A stretch of 64,000 nt of DNA from Chaenocephalus aceratus (lineage: Eukaryota; Chordata; Actinopteri; Perciformes; Channichthyidae). The stretch is from assembly GCA_023974075.1 (NCBI GenBank), contig CM043797.1, positions 13,068,178 through 13,132,177 on the forward strand, read 5' to 3'. Each line of letters opens with the position of its first letter. Position 1 is the first letter of the stretch. A program made the position numbers and the translations under genes. Shown here in pieces: positions 41,999 through 52,889 of this stretch. The notes beneath the pieces were generated by a model. That model worked only from the letters and a program-made list of their open reading frames with translations. It did not search any database and was not told where the DNA came from.

Positions 41999-44483
41999 TT
42001 CCCAAACGGTGTGCCGCCGCACACTGGTGTGCCGTGAGGAAAGTCCGGGGGCCTGTACTACGAAGCTGGTTCAACCTAACCTGGATATGTTTGAGTTAAC
42101 CGGTTGGCCTAATCAAAAACATACGTGCTCTCGCTAAACGGTACTACGACGCCGGTTATCAAGTGGATCGCTCAAGCCAGCCGTGTCCTATCTAGTTAGG
42201 TGCGCGTTCACATGAAAGGGGTGGTATTTGGAGCATTCGACCAATCACAACCATGGAGAAGCATACTGACAGCGCAGCGTCATACTTCCTGAATGAAAAG
42301 TCAACTATAATATTAGACATGTGAAGAAGTTAAACTTAAACATCCATGACTTAAATACTTTATCCAGGATAAAAGCCACATACAGTAGCTGCACCTGCAA
42401 GGTGAATACAGCTGGTAAAAGAACAAGTGTTTGAATGCGTACATTAACAGGTTTATGATATCACTGCCCCGTCTAAAACACGAGTGGATCTGACTTTAAT
42501 TACATTTGTCTCGAGTGTTTCGTCAACTTAATGTGTTGCTTAAAATAATACTTCTGCATACAGTATGTGACACTGTGAGTGTTGCACGGCCAGATACGGC
42601 TCAGCTGACTCAGATAAGAAAATATATGATACATTATGAAGTGATATGCCGCAGACTGTACTTAATGTTACTCTGATCCGGTTACTTATGTTGTGGCAGA
42701 TATTTAAGTAAGCTTTCTTAACGCTAATGTTATAATAGTCAGATTGCTCTGAAGATGGGAGGTGATATTCTATTAATGTTCACGTTCACACAGTCGGTGA
42801 TTTTTGCCGACCGTCTTTCCTGCAACGGCAGCTTTTCTGTATTTCCTTTCTCCTGTAATATGACTTGATCGCTTTAAACTCCGCACACTGAGCTCTGATT
42901 GGTCAGCAGGCAGTGCTTTCACTGAGTTGAGCTCTTAGCATGCAACCTAACCTGGGGGGTATACTACGAATCTAGTTCAACCTATCCTGGATATGTTTTG
43001 AGTTATCCGGTTGACTTAATCCAAAACAAAGCCGCTCTCACTAAACTGTCCTACAACGCTGGCTATCAACTCGTTCGCTCAAGCCAGCCGTGTCCTATCT
43101 AGTTAGGTGCGCGTTCACATAAAAGGGGTGGTATCTGGAGCATTCGACCAATCACAAACATGGAGAAGCGCACTGACAGCGCAGCGTCATACTTCCTGAA
43201 TGAAAAGTCAACTATAATATTAGTCAAATATGAAGAAGTTAAACTTTAAATATCCATAACTTAAACACTTTATCCAGGATCAAAGCCACATAGTTGCACC
43301 TGCAAGGTGAATACAGTTGATAAAAGTGTTTGAATGCGTACATTAACAGGTTTATGATATCACTGCCCCGTCCAAGACACGAGTGGATCTGACTTTCATT
43401 ACATTTGACTCGAGTCAACTTAATGTGTTGCTTAAAATAATACATTTTGCATACAGTATGTGACACTGTGAGTGTTGCACAGCCAGATACGGCTCAGCTG
43501 ACTCAGATAAGGAAATATATGATACATTATGATGTGATATGAATGATAATGGGACACATTGACGTCTGCACTCACAGTGCCGCTGACTGTAGGCTACATA
43601 ATGTTACTTTGATCCGGTTACTTATGTTGTGGCAGATATTTAATTAAGCTTTCTTAAAATAATAGTATAATAGTTATAATAGTCAGATTGCTCTGAAGAT
43701 GGGAGGTGATGTTCTATTAATTTTCACATTCACAGTCGGTGATTTTGGCCGGCCGTCTTTCCTGCAACGGCAGTTTAAACTGCATTTCCTCCGCACACTG
43801 AGCTCTGATTGGTCAGCAGGCGTGGTGCTTTCGCTGAGTTGATCTCTTATCCTGGAACCTATCCTGCTTCGGAGCACAGACTAGGTTCCAGGATAAGTCA
43901 CCATGGAGATCTAGCCCGCTAAAAAGTGAACCAGCTTCGTAGTACCGGAAATCCCAGAAGTTATCTTGCTAAACGAAAATCCTGCTTCGTAGTATACCCA
44001 CGAATCTAGTTCAACCTATCCTGGATATGTTTTGAGTTATCCGGTTGACTTAATCCAAAACAAAGCCGCTCTCGCTAAACTGTCCTACGACGCTGGCTAT
44101 CAACTCGTTCGCTCAAGCCAGCCGTGTCCTATCTAGTTAGGTGCGCGTTCACATGAAATGGGTGGTATCTGGAGCATTCGACCAATCACAAACATGGAGA
44201 AGCGTACTGACAGCGCAGCGTCATACTTTCTGAATGAAAAGTCAACCCCAGGTTAGCTGCTAAGCATAAATTACCATGGAGATCTAGCCTGCTAAAAAGA
44301 GAACCAGCTTCGTAGGACCGGAAAGCCGGAGTTGTCCCTGAATTTAGCCGGCTAAGCGAAAATCCTGCTTCGTAGTATACCCCCCGGGTGTGCCGTGGGA
44401 TTTTGTGACAACCATACGTTATTATTGCAATATACAACTACACAAAAATAATTATTTTTTAATTTACTATATCAGTACTTTAT
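41993..44483. mobile_element. hAT-like element (CAGTGGTTCCCAAACGG end) interrupted by another element
   Basis: CAGTGGTTCCCAAACGGTGT at 41993 is a typical hAT terminus. Its body (GTGTGCCGTG...) resumes at about 44387 (GGTGTGCCGTGGGATTTTGT) after the three-unit array. The right terminus is not visible; it is cut off by the BED hAT copy at about 44484. Confidence 0.55.
42046..44385. mobile_element. Three fused copies of a TACTACGAA-ended element
   Basis: Terminal motif GGGGTATACTACGAA at 42955 and its inverse TTCGTAGTATACCC at about 43985 and 44370. Unit A 42046-42953 (left end GGGGGCCTGTACTACGAAGC, right end missing), unit B 42954-43999, unit C 43995-44385 (internally deleted). All share GTGCGCGTTCACAT, GGAGCATTCGACCAATCACA and GAATGAAAAGTCAAC. 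B and C are joined through a single shared terminus. No transposase. Possibly Harbinger-like; not established. Confidence 0.78.
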
Positions 44484-44551
44484 AGGTTTATATGTACGTA
44501 ATCTGCGCGACTTGCGCGTCCACATCTCCACGTGCAGTGCTGCATACATAT

Positions 44552-44735
44552 GGCTGAGTCAGCGATAACTTTCGAGGGGTGGAGGTATGCCCATTATTTT
44601 GAGTTCGTCCAAAGAATAGACAGGAATGTGACGGTAAGGTGCAAACTGTGTCCAGGCCAGAAGCTGTTATCCACTGCTGGAAACACCACGTCAAACCTCA
44701 ACAAACGCCTGCAAAGAACACATGCTAAGGTGTGA
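44552..44735 (+). pseudogene. hAT BED finger (plus strand copy)
   Basis: Frame from ATG 44552 (MAESAITFEG) through VRCKLCPGQKLLSTAGN and SNLNKRLQRTHAKV, stop at 44733-44735. It differs from the minus-strand sister at a handful of residues. The stop directly after the finger indicates that no transposase follows. It is a relic with the DNA-binding module only. Confidence 0.75.
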
Positions 44736-44963
44736 ATAATTTCCCAATTTGAGGTGAAGCTACAGCACACGCTATTTGTTGTTTGTTTATATCACGTAGT
44801 CTGTTCTTCTTCTCTGTCTTCCGGTTTTTGCCTGTTTTGAATGACAAATAAACACTACCGCCGCCTGCTGGTAAGGAAAGTTATTGCCACTCACGCATGC
44901 GCAGTTCGTACGTGCTCGGCGAGTAAAGTAACGAGTAAAGTAAAGTCTACTTTATGTAGATAG

Positions 44964-45791
44964 TGTTAGAAATTTGTAGGGACAACTGGTCCGCTTTCCA
45001 AATCTCTGCGCGTCCCTAACAAGCTGGTTATCATACAGGAAGGAATCCAGAACATATAAGTATCCGTTAAAACAATAATCTATTTTAATGGTAATATAAC
45101 AATGCAATACAATCAATACATTACCATACAAAACCATATCATATCATATGCGTAATGTCAGGAGTAGGCCTACTCCTGGCCCTTGTTCACAGGCCGCCAC
45201 GACCTTCCGGTCAGGGTGGCGCGAGAAGAGAGAGGCAGAACAAAAAGCTGAATAGGCTTTCATACCAATAGATACAGGAAGGGGTGGAGTTTACTCAACC
45301 TCCACAACCCCCCCCCCCCCCCCCCCCCCCCCCCACATTCCAGAGACCTCAGATGTGTCTTAAAGGATATTTCTTAACACAAATATTTCACCTCTCATAT
45401 CTCCAACTTCTGGTTACACAAAATACAAAGTAATTAAACCCACACATATACTATTCAAGAGATGTAGACTTCCATGAAACTTGACATGCTAGCGATCTTC
45501 CCCCACCTAGCACCGTGTCCTGCATAACACCTCCCCCGCAGAGCAATAAAACCCTGTTTACTGCAACTAGCCCTTTGTTCATAGCCATTTTAGTCCTCAC
45601 ATTTATGAAAGGATAAAACAGAGAAATCAATATAAAACACAAACACAAGTATTGTTTGAACAGTATTCACTTAACTGCTACTATTGATAATTACCAGAGA
45701 AACTCAAAGGACCTCTTTTAATATCTGGAAATTGCAACAAGACTTTCTGCCATTTCAAATGTAACACACTTCTTAAATATCAGATGCTGCA
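44964..45791. mobile_element. Solo LTR, 828 bp, with 4-bp target duplication ATAG
   Basis: Begins TGTTAGAAATTTGTAGGG and ends CAGATGCTGCA (TG...CA). ATAG lies on both sides (44960-44963, 45792-45795). Removing it restores continuity with the sister hAT at 36 kb. It contains a 27-base poly-C tract. Orientation is not settled: the reverse complement ends CTACAAATTTCTAACA, which looks more like an LTR 3' end. It is unlike the LTR of the retrovirus at 48.9-56.2 kb. Confidence 0.8.
45308..45334. repeat. Poly-C tract, 27 bp
   Basis: Uninterrupted C run inside the solo LTR; its length is prone to sequencing error. Confidence 0.95.
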
Positions 45792-45831
45792 ATAGTAACG
45801 AAGTAGTGTAATATATTTATTAGGGCTGTCA

Positions 45832-46128
45832 GTCGATTAAAATATTTAATCGCGATTAATCGCATGATTGTCCATAGTTAATCGTGATTTATCGCAAATT
45901 AATCGCACATTTTTTATCTGTTCTAAATGTACCTTAGAGGAATATTTTTCAAGTTTTTAATACTCTTATCAACATATGAGTGGACAAATATGCTTTATGC
46001 TAATGTTTATTATCATTTGAACAATGACAAATATTCTCATGAATATTAAACACAACAACCTCTGAACATTACAAATATTCGCCTCAATTCAACCTGGAAC
46101 CTCTCTCATACAATAATACAATACAAAT

Positions 46129-46207
<79 letters not shown>

Positions 46208-46690
46208 TGGATCGTTGGAGCTATGTGCAACTCAAGGCATATGCTCGAACGGGAGCTGCCTGGACGCTGCAATCATGTTGCACACTATCCGTGCTGAGTG
46301 TGCTGACTTTTCGTACAATGTCCCACTGTCTGGCTGCCTGCATAAAGTCAAGTGCTCGGCGCAGTTGTGTGGATAGAGCGCTCCTCTGTTTTCATTTAAA
46401 CAGCTCCTTATATCCGTTAGCCCAGATGCTAACATCAACAATGCACGTAAGGTCTCTCTCTTGCTCCCTCGGGCCACACACACACACACACACACCCTCC
46501 CAGTCCTCCCAATAACCAGTCGGTGCCTGCCGGTGAGCGTGGAAGTGTGGTCTGCCACAAGCGGGCGGCAGGAGCAGGGCTGTCAGCATCAGCTTGTAGA
46601 TGGTATTTTAAACTCGATGCGCTCTGAAACTACGGGGCGGCCGAGGAAAAAAAATACACATGCGTTAATCGCGTTAAAATAATTAGTGCC
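45832..46690. mobile_element. hAT-like element, TAGGGCTGTCAGTCGATTAA end
   Basis: Starts TAGGGCTGTCAGTCGATTAA followed by ATTTAATCGCGATTAATCGC, a very common teleost repeat. The far side has GCGTTAATCGCGTTAAAATA near 46655, the usual companion sequence. It contains a TG tract (46130-46206). The right terminus is degenerate, so the end is approximate. Confidence 0.55.
46130..46206. repeat. (TG)n microsatellite, ~77 bp
   Basis: Pure TG repeat. Confidence 0.96.
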
Positions 46691-47551
46691 ATTAGTACAT
46701 ACAGTAATGTGTTTTACAGTAATAATTAGTACATTCATAATGTCAGCGGAGGGAGGGGAAGCGGCGCTGTGGAAGAGCAGGGTGGCGAGGGAGAGCTGTC
46801 ATCTTCCCTTTACAAGCTGTATTTATCGTGTGATTTTGGAAATAAAAATGTGATATTCTGAAAGCCAAGACTTTGTTTATTTTAAAATCAAACAAAACAC
46901 CCGAACCCCGAAAAAACTATTTTTTTACGCAAATCCACGTTTATTTTGAAATTAGCCGTTGCAACTTTCGACTGATTCCGATAGAGCGGGTCACATATGG
47001 CAAATTGGGGGGAACCAGGTCAATTAAAGTACTTATTTAACTGTTAAATACATTGAGTTTGAGTAAAATACTTGGTTACTGATTCATTTAGGTTATAATA
47101 TATTAAATTGTAAAGCAAAAATGCTGTAATTGATTTATTTTGTCCTTTGGTATTTTCAACCTGAAAGAATCCTAATGTGTCCTTGAAAAGTTTCAATAAA
47201 GAAAAGGAAAAAGGATTCCAGTTGTCCATGCGTCCTCTGTTGCCCCTCAAGCCTCTCAAATGTGGGAAAACATTCAAATAAAAGCCAAAAACCCAGAGAA
47301 CTTGACAATACTTATCAGAATAAAATGTTAAATAACACTGCCTAGTTAATAACTCTACTTTACTCGGTGGAGGCTCGTCCATTGAGGAAAGGGAGGACCA
47401 TCCTCCCTAAAATTTCACAGAAAAATAAACTTTGAAGAGAACAATAAATACACCTCAATTTAAAAGATAAGTCTGTTAAAATACATATAATAGCCCTGGC
47501 TTTGGGACTGAAATGGGGCTCCCTTTGGGCAGGTCTAGCCAGAGGCTCTGG
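46691..47551. other. Non-coding stretch; a hAT-like strip near 47364
   Basis: CGGTGGAGGCTCGTCCATTG at about 47365 looks like a hAT-type terminus (CAGTGGAGGCT...). No coding region was recognised. Confidence 0.35.
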
Positions 47552-47559
47552 ATTGGGCG

Positions 47560-48753
47560 CAGGCCCGGACTGGCCATCGGGAGGACTGGGAAGTTTCCCG
47601 ATGGCCTGAGGATTTGTTTTTGTATGTAGGTATTGTGAATGCAACGCTGCGCAAATGTGGGTCTGACTCTGCCTCACAGAGGGTGACTGGCTGTGTATGA
47701 TGTGGCCTGCCGACATGGCCACTTTCATACAGATCATACACTAATGCCCTCGATTGGCCTCTGTGTGTCATTCAAGCTCGGGAGGGTGTGTGTGTATGTG
47801 TGGTGCGAGCGAGTGAGCAAGAGAGAAAGCGTGCGCACCGGTTGTGTATTGTTGTTGTTAGCATCTGATGCTAGCTAGCTGCGCCAACGGATATAAGGAG
47901 CTGTTTCAACAACAAGGTGGGGGGAGAGTCCTCTGCTGTCAGACTGAGAGGCTGATAACTACAGCTCAGGTGAGGTAAAGGACTCTGAGTGTTTAGATAG
48001 TTAACTTAGACTAAGTTATCTCAGTGGGTCTCAAACGGTTTGGTCACCATTATGTAAACACATATTTCCATTTGAGGGGGGAGTGATTAGTAAAATATGC
48101 ATGAATAAAACAAATAAAATGTTAATAGGTGAAAAAAGGTAAGATAAACATTTAAAACTTGTTGAGAGCTAAAACTAGTCTTTGCTGCTGCCTCAAAGAG
48201 GAGCAGGGGGGAGAGGAGGGAGACAGGAGAGGCTGATTCAGGAGCCCGGACACACTCACACATATAAATGAACCAAAAACAAATAAATATACAAGTTTCA
48301 ATGTTTTTTCATATTGGATATGGTATGTTATTGGTTATGGCCATGTTCTTATGATTTTATGATTATTTAAATTACAGTTCTGTTTCATATGGGTGTAGTC
48401 TCTTTCCCCCCCCCCCTCAAAGTGCACCAGATTGATGCATTTAAGTCCAACATTTAAAAAAAGATCTTACCGGGGGAGCATGCCCCCGGTCCCCGTATAG
48501 GATTTGAGGTCCACCCCCAATTAAAATATGTTTACATGAATAGGTTCCTAAATAGATTTGCACATTTTTTTAAATAGTAACCCATCTCCATATGTTTATT
48601 TTTGGGTAGTAGATTTAAACTAGAGGGCTATCACTATGGGCAGCAACGCTGTAAATATTGACAAATAAATCCAGCAAAAGGGCACAAAAAACTGGTAGTG
48701 GCCTGGCTGGGTGTATAATTCCCGGCCTGACTTATTGTCCCAGTCCGGCCCTG
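47560..48753. mobile_element. Non-autonomous hAT, 1194 bp, perfect 8-bp duplication
   Basis: Ends CAGGCCCGGACTGG and CCAGTCCGGCCCTG are inverted with one mismatch. ATTGGGCG on both sides (47552-47559, 48754-48761). It contains the sequence shared with 17.6-18.5 kb and 14.9-15.1 kb, so those are relics of this family. No transposase frame. Confidence 0.92.
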
Positions 48754-48922
48754 ATTGGGCGCCTATATCTTGAACCAATCAGCGGATCTGACTGCGCATC
48801 AGAGTGTTGATGGGGAGGGTTATCAGCAATATCAGAGTTTTTTCTGAACTGGGGAACAGGGGCGCTGCGCCCTCTTACCAACATCAATTCCTTGAATTAG
48901 GCTTTGATTAGGTTCTGGCCCG

Positions 48923-49012
48923 TGTAGTGGAAATTTTTATTTTATTCTTATATGCTTAAACCAAATGCTTCTCATTTCCTGAGATGTGCTTTCTTTCATC
49001 CATCTACTCTAC
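48923..49012 (+). mobile_element. 5' LTR remnant (first 90 bp of U3)
   Basis: TGTAGTGGAAATTTTTATTT through TCCATCTACTCTAC matches the start of the 3' LTR (55715-55804) with two or three changes, then diverges abruptly at TCTACTCCATAAAAC. The promoter, R and U5 are lost. Confidence 0.85.
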
Positions 49013-49084
49013 TCTACTCCATAAAACTAGGGCCACCAGGGTGGGTGGAGGGGGTCAGGAGGACGGGTCCGGTCCAACAACCCA

Positions 49085-49380
49085 GGAGCACCGCGGAGGA
49101 CCCGGAAGGGATCTCGGGCGGACGGCCCGGGGGCAAGGTAGAAGCCGAGAAGGGGGACTCGGGCGGACGGCCCGGGGGCAAGACAGAGTCCAAGGTGGGG
49201 GTTATGGAGGGGCGAAGGCCACCGCGGGCGGGAAAGTCAGGGGGCCGGGCTCGAGGGCGAAGGCCGTGACTCTCAGGGGCCCGGGATCGAGGGTGAAGGC
49301 CGTGGCTCTCAGGGGGCCGGGATTGAGGGTGAAGACTTCGGCTCTCAGAGGGCCGGGCTCGAGGGCGAAGACCGGACAGT
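49085..49380. repeat. GC-rich minisatellites in the ERV 5' region
   Basis: Two kinds of unit: GGGCGGACGGCCCGGGGGCA (two copies, ~49118 and ~49162), and a ~45-base unit with GGGCCGGGCTCGAGGGCGAA plus GACTCTCAG (about four copies, 49243-49375). They keep reading frames open in two frames, but no domain is recognised. May be a leader or gag linker relic. Confidence 0.7.
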
Positions 49381-49381
49381 G

Positions 49382-51995
49382 TTTTTACATTTTTTTTGTG
49401 ATTTTGGGTCCAAAATGTTCATATAATAGACGATCACTGCTCTAAACAAAGTCAAAAATCCTACATCCAAACGAAATAAATATAATTAATTATGATTAAG
49501 TCTTGTTCATTGTTTTTCACTTTTATTAAATGTTTGATATTCCCGGTGGAAATGGTGGACTATCGGACATTCAAAATGCAGCATATTTTCACTCTTACAC
49601 ACATATATTCTCATTTTACATACATACATTTTCACTCTTACAGAAGAAGAGCGATCTCCCTGTGTCTCTCTGTGTGCGGGGGATCACAGGAGGGGGGGGG
49701 GGGGGAGAGCTGTGGAATGTGACTCCACACATTCCGATGGCCAATTAGTTTTAAACAAAGGGTCCCCAACATACAGTATAGGAAACATGGGGGGTTGGGG
49801 CTGGTGACCAGTATGGTCCTACCGTTTTCATACTTTATATATCTTAGCATATTCATACACACTGTTAATACTGCTCACTGGCTGATATCTAGTGTATTCA
49901 TACCCCTCACTGTTTATTCATCAAGGAAGGTGTAAATGGTTGGGCTATACTGTACTGTATACATACAAAGGCCATTCAATAGACGTTCAATATATAGTAT
50001 TCGTTTATTAGTGTCGGCTTGACTCGGTTTGCATTCATAAAGAATGCACAAATGTGTTTAATCGTTAATGTCATAGTATTCGTTTATTAGTCCCCGAGGG
50101 GAAATGGGTAGCAGCACATCACAGAGGCATTTAAAAAGTGAAGACAATACATTCTGGAAATGTTCACATCAGGCACCTTCAAGTTAAACAATACTACTGT
50201 ACAGTAAACAATTAACACAGTAAATTATGTGGATTAAATCACATTTATTTCGTTAAAAATAAACGAACAATGACTCGGTTTGCATTCATAAAGAATGCAC
50301 AAACGTGTTTAATCGTTAATGTCAGATATGTACTAAGTAAATAGCCTACATTAGTTCCTGCTCAAGATTAGATTCAACTTTATTGTTATTGCACAGATTA
50401 CAGGTACTGAGACAACGAAATGCAGTTTAGCTTCTAACCAGGTGCAACAAGCAGTGAAGTGAAAAGTAATGTTCACAATCTACAGAATAAAATATATAAT
50501 GAATTGAATGATGAATAAACAGTGAGGGGTATGAATACACTAGATATCAGCCTGTGAGCAGTATGAACAGTGTGTTAATCGTTAATGTCAGATATGTACT
50601 AAGTAAATAGCCTACATTAATTTCATGATGGATTAAACCACATTTATTTCGTTAAAAATAAACAAAATGATTAAATGTAGGGTGAATTGCCCTAATGTGG
50701 AACATTTTTGCATTTCAGACTTCGGGAATATATTGCGACAAGAAGCCGATACAATAAATCAAAATCCAGTAACATTCTGAAATCCCCAGGATGTGTCCTA
50801 ATCAAACCAAAAGAGAACATGCAGATATTAAACTCATAAAATAAATGGTAGACATATTAGTACTCTTAGTGCCAAGTTGTCTCAGACGATCTGTTTTCCT
50901 AATGTGGGACAGTTCTGTGCAAAATGTGGGACACTGAAAAGTCTATATTAAAAAGCCTCAGTCACCTTCATTCATGTAATAAAAAAATCTCAGGCCAGTA
51001 ACACTCAAAGCTACAGTAAATGTGCAATACCATGCTATGTTACTATTTATAATGTTATTGTTGTTACAACAGAAGATGTTTTTATTTAAATTGAAGTTAA
51101 ATGCATCAATCTGGTGCACTGAGGGCAACATTAGTAGATTTGTGGATACAGCTCTCAACACTCATATGAAACAGAACTGTTCTTACAATGTGTGTTGTAA
51201 GGTATTAAATTACTATGCATATGTTATTGTGTAAACACACAGCTGATCACCTGAGAGCTGCCGTTTCATTCAGAGCGTTTAAAAAAAACGACGGTCTGAT
51301 TTCAACAACTCAATGTGTGATTATTATAGCAGTAATATTAGACACTAATAATACAGTAAACTATGAACACTGTACATATTATTGTTTGCCCGTGGGATTA
51401 GGATGATCGGTAGTGACAGCCGCTGCATTTTCCTCCGGTCGGATGTGATATACAAAAACAAAGCGATTATTGTTGTTGTTGTAAACTCACGTGGATTACA
51501 TTTAGTGTATTCATTTCAACTCGCGAACATATGATACATTAAATGAATGCGAGGATGACGATCGAACATCGTTTGTTTGACCCTGGATGCATTTCCTGAT
51601 CTAAAAACATAGCGATGGTTTTGTACTTACGTGGCGTAAGTTACGCCAACGTGAATTAAACATTATTTTGTTAAATAAAAACATGGTGATGTTTAGTAAA
51701 TGATTACATGTCTCTTACTTAGCACAGAATATGATCCTATCCGTGACATATATGGATCTTAACAAATATCCGCTATATCAGATACCTGTAGATCAGCTGT
51801 TTATTTCACATGAGTTTCAGTGTGGCAGCTTTTCACGGCTCCCCCTGGTGGATCCATGATCCATTGCAGCTGGTTTCATTATAATTAAATGTATTTATCA
51901 AGGGGGCGTTTCAAGTCCTGCGGGGGGGTTTTCCTTTTGAGCAGGGGCCCACCCCGTGCCGATCACGGACCCGCACGGGTAGGCGTCTGAAACGA
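49382..51995. other. Repeat-derived DNA occupying the lost gag-pol region
   Basis: No gag or RT motif in any frame. An inverted pair 49855-49922 with 50505-50575 (ACTAGATATCAGCC and inverse) and direct repeats of TCGTTAATGTCAGATATGTA (about 50309 and 50578). A LINE-tail-like strip (50370-50470, TTCAACTTTATTGTTATTGC) and a repeat with AATGTGGGACA (50690-50940). A third copy of the ATCAATCTGGTGCACT repeat is at 51085-51180. Confidence 0.5.
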
Positions 51996-52011
51996 AGCGC
52001 TACATCTGTAC

Positions 52012-52572
52012 ATGGGCATGGACATCAGAAAGCATTGTGCTTATCATCCACAGAGTGGGGGTGGGGTGGAAAGAGAGAACGGCACAATAAAAAACAAACT
52101 AGCAAAATGCTGTGCAGACACAGGTCTGTCATGGACACAAGCTCTGCCCATTGTGCTGATGTACATGCGGATGCGGAAAAGAACACGGAGTCAACTCAGC
52201 CCATTTGAAATCCTTTTTGGGGCTCCTCCACATATTGGACTCAAGGCTCCAGGATGTCCTCTTCCCTCCACAACTTTGTGTGAGGATGCTATGTTGTCAT
52301 ATTGTGTTAACCTATCATCCACTTTAGCAGACATCCGACGTCAGGTAGCCGCAGCCTTGCCGACCCCTGCCACTGGTCCGCTTCACCGCCTTCAACCTGG
52401 CGATTTCGTGCTGATCAAGGATTTCCGGAGAAAGAGCTGGAAATCCAATCGTTGGCAAGGTCCCTACCATGTGCTTCTCGTCACCCAGACAGCGGTCAAG
52501 GTCGCGGAGAGAGCTACGTGGGTCCACGCCAGCCACTGCAAGGTCGTAATCACAGGAAAGGAGAAACGGTAG
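52012..52572 (+). pseudogene. ERV pol: integrase C-terminal half
   Basis: A 186-codon open frame to the stop at 52570-52572. It begins at the LGI-like end of the catalytic core. AYHPQSGGGVEREN carries the last catalytic Glu of the DDE triad, followed by TIKNKLAK and WTQALPIVLMYMR. SPFEILFGAPP is typical of retroviral integrases. The C-terminal GPY-type domain follows (LQPGDFVLIKD, WQGPYHVLL, WVHASHCK). The zinc-binding N-terminus and first two aspartates are gone along with the rest of pol. Integrase inserts viral DNA into the host genome; this half is inactive. Confidence 0.85.
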
Positions 52573-52722
52573 AAGCAGACGACAACAAGTGACGTGTCCA
52601 AGTCACCAACAGAAGACGACAACAAGTGACGTGTCCAAGTCACCAACAGAAGACGACAACAAGTGACGTGTCCAAGTCACCAACGGGAGATGACAACAAG
52701 TGACGTGTCCTAGTCACCACCA
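52573..52722. repeat. 37-bp minisatellite with CRE-like core between pol and env
   Basis: Four units of ~37 bases, each with GACAACAAGTGACGTGTCC and AGTCACC. The fourth has a few changes. TGACGTGTCC contains TGACGT, a half-site-like core for bZIP factors, but no regulatory role is shown. It begins directly after the pol stop codon. Confidence 0.85.
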
Positions 52723-52889
52723 GCACCACACTTGCACTACATACACCAAAACACACTACACACAAGGTGTCACGAGCGAGTGCCAGCTGAGCGGTTCCAT
52801 ATGCTCTCTGGTTCCTCGTTTGTGTTATCGGTGTGCGGAGTCTGACTGTCCGTGTCACGAAATCGACCGAGAGAATACACACACACACC

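Larger units (their letters stand above)
44484..45825 (+). mobile_element. Second copy of the BED-finger hAT, truncated and split by a solo LTR
   Basis: Matches 36058-36790 in reverse complement from GGTTTATATGTACGTAATCT (44484) through the BED ORF (MAESAITFEGWRYAHYFEF, from 44552; finger Cys pair intact) to AGTAAAGTAACGAG and, beyond the LTR, AGTAACGAAGTAGTGTAATA. Both outer ends are missing. The finger has Arg where the sister has one of its His residues. Confidence 0.8.

Noticed and set aside
44186..44437. ORF with repeated GVYYEAGFSLSRL units
   Set aside because: Comes from the repeated TTCGTAGTATAC termini of the fused elements.
48952..49445. Gly/Arg-rich ORFs considered as retroviral gag
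   Set aside because: No capsid or zinc-knuckle motif; the frame is kept open by GC minisatellites.
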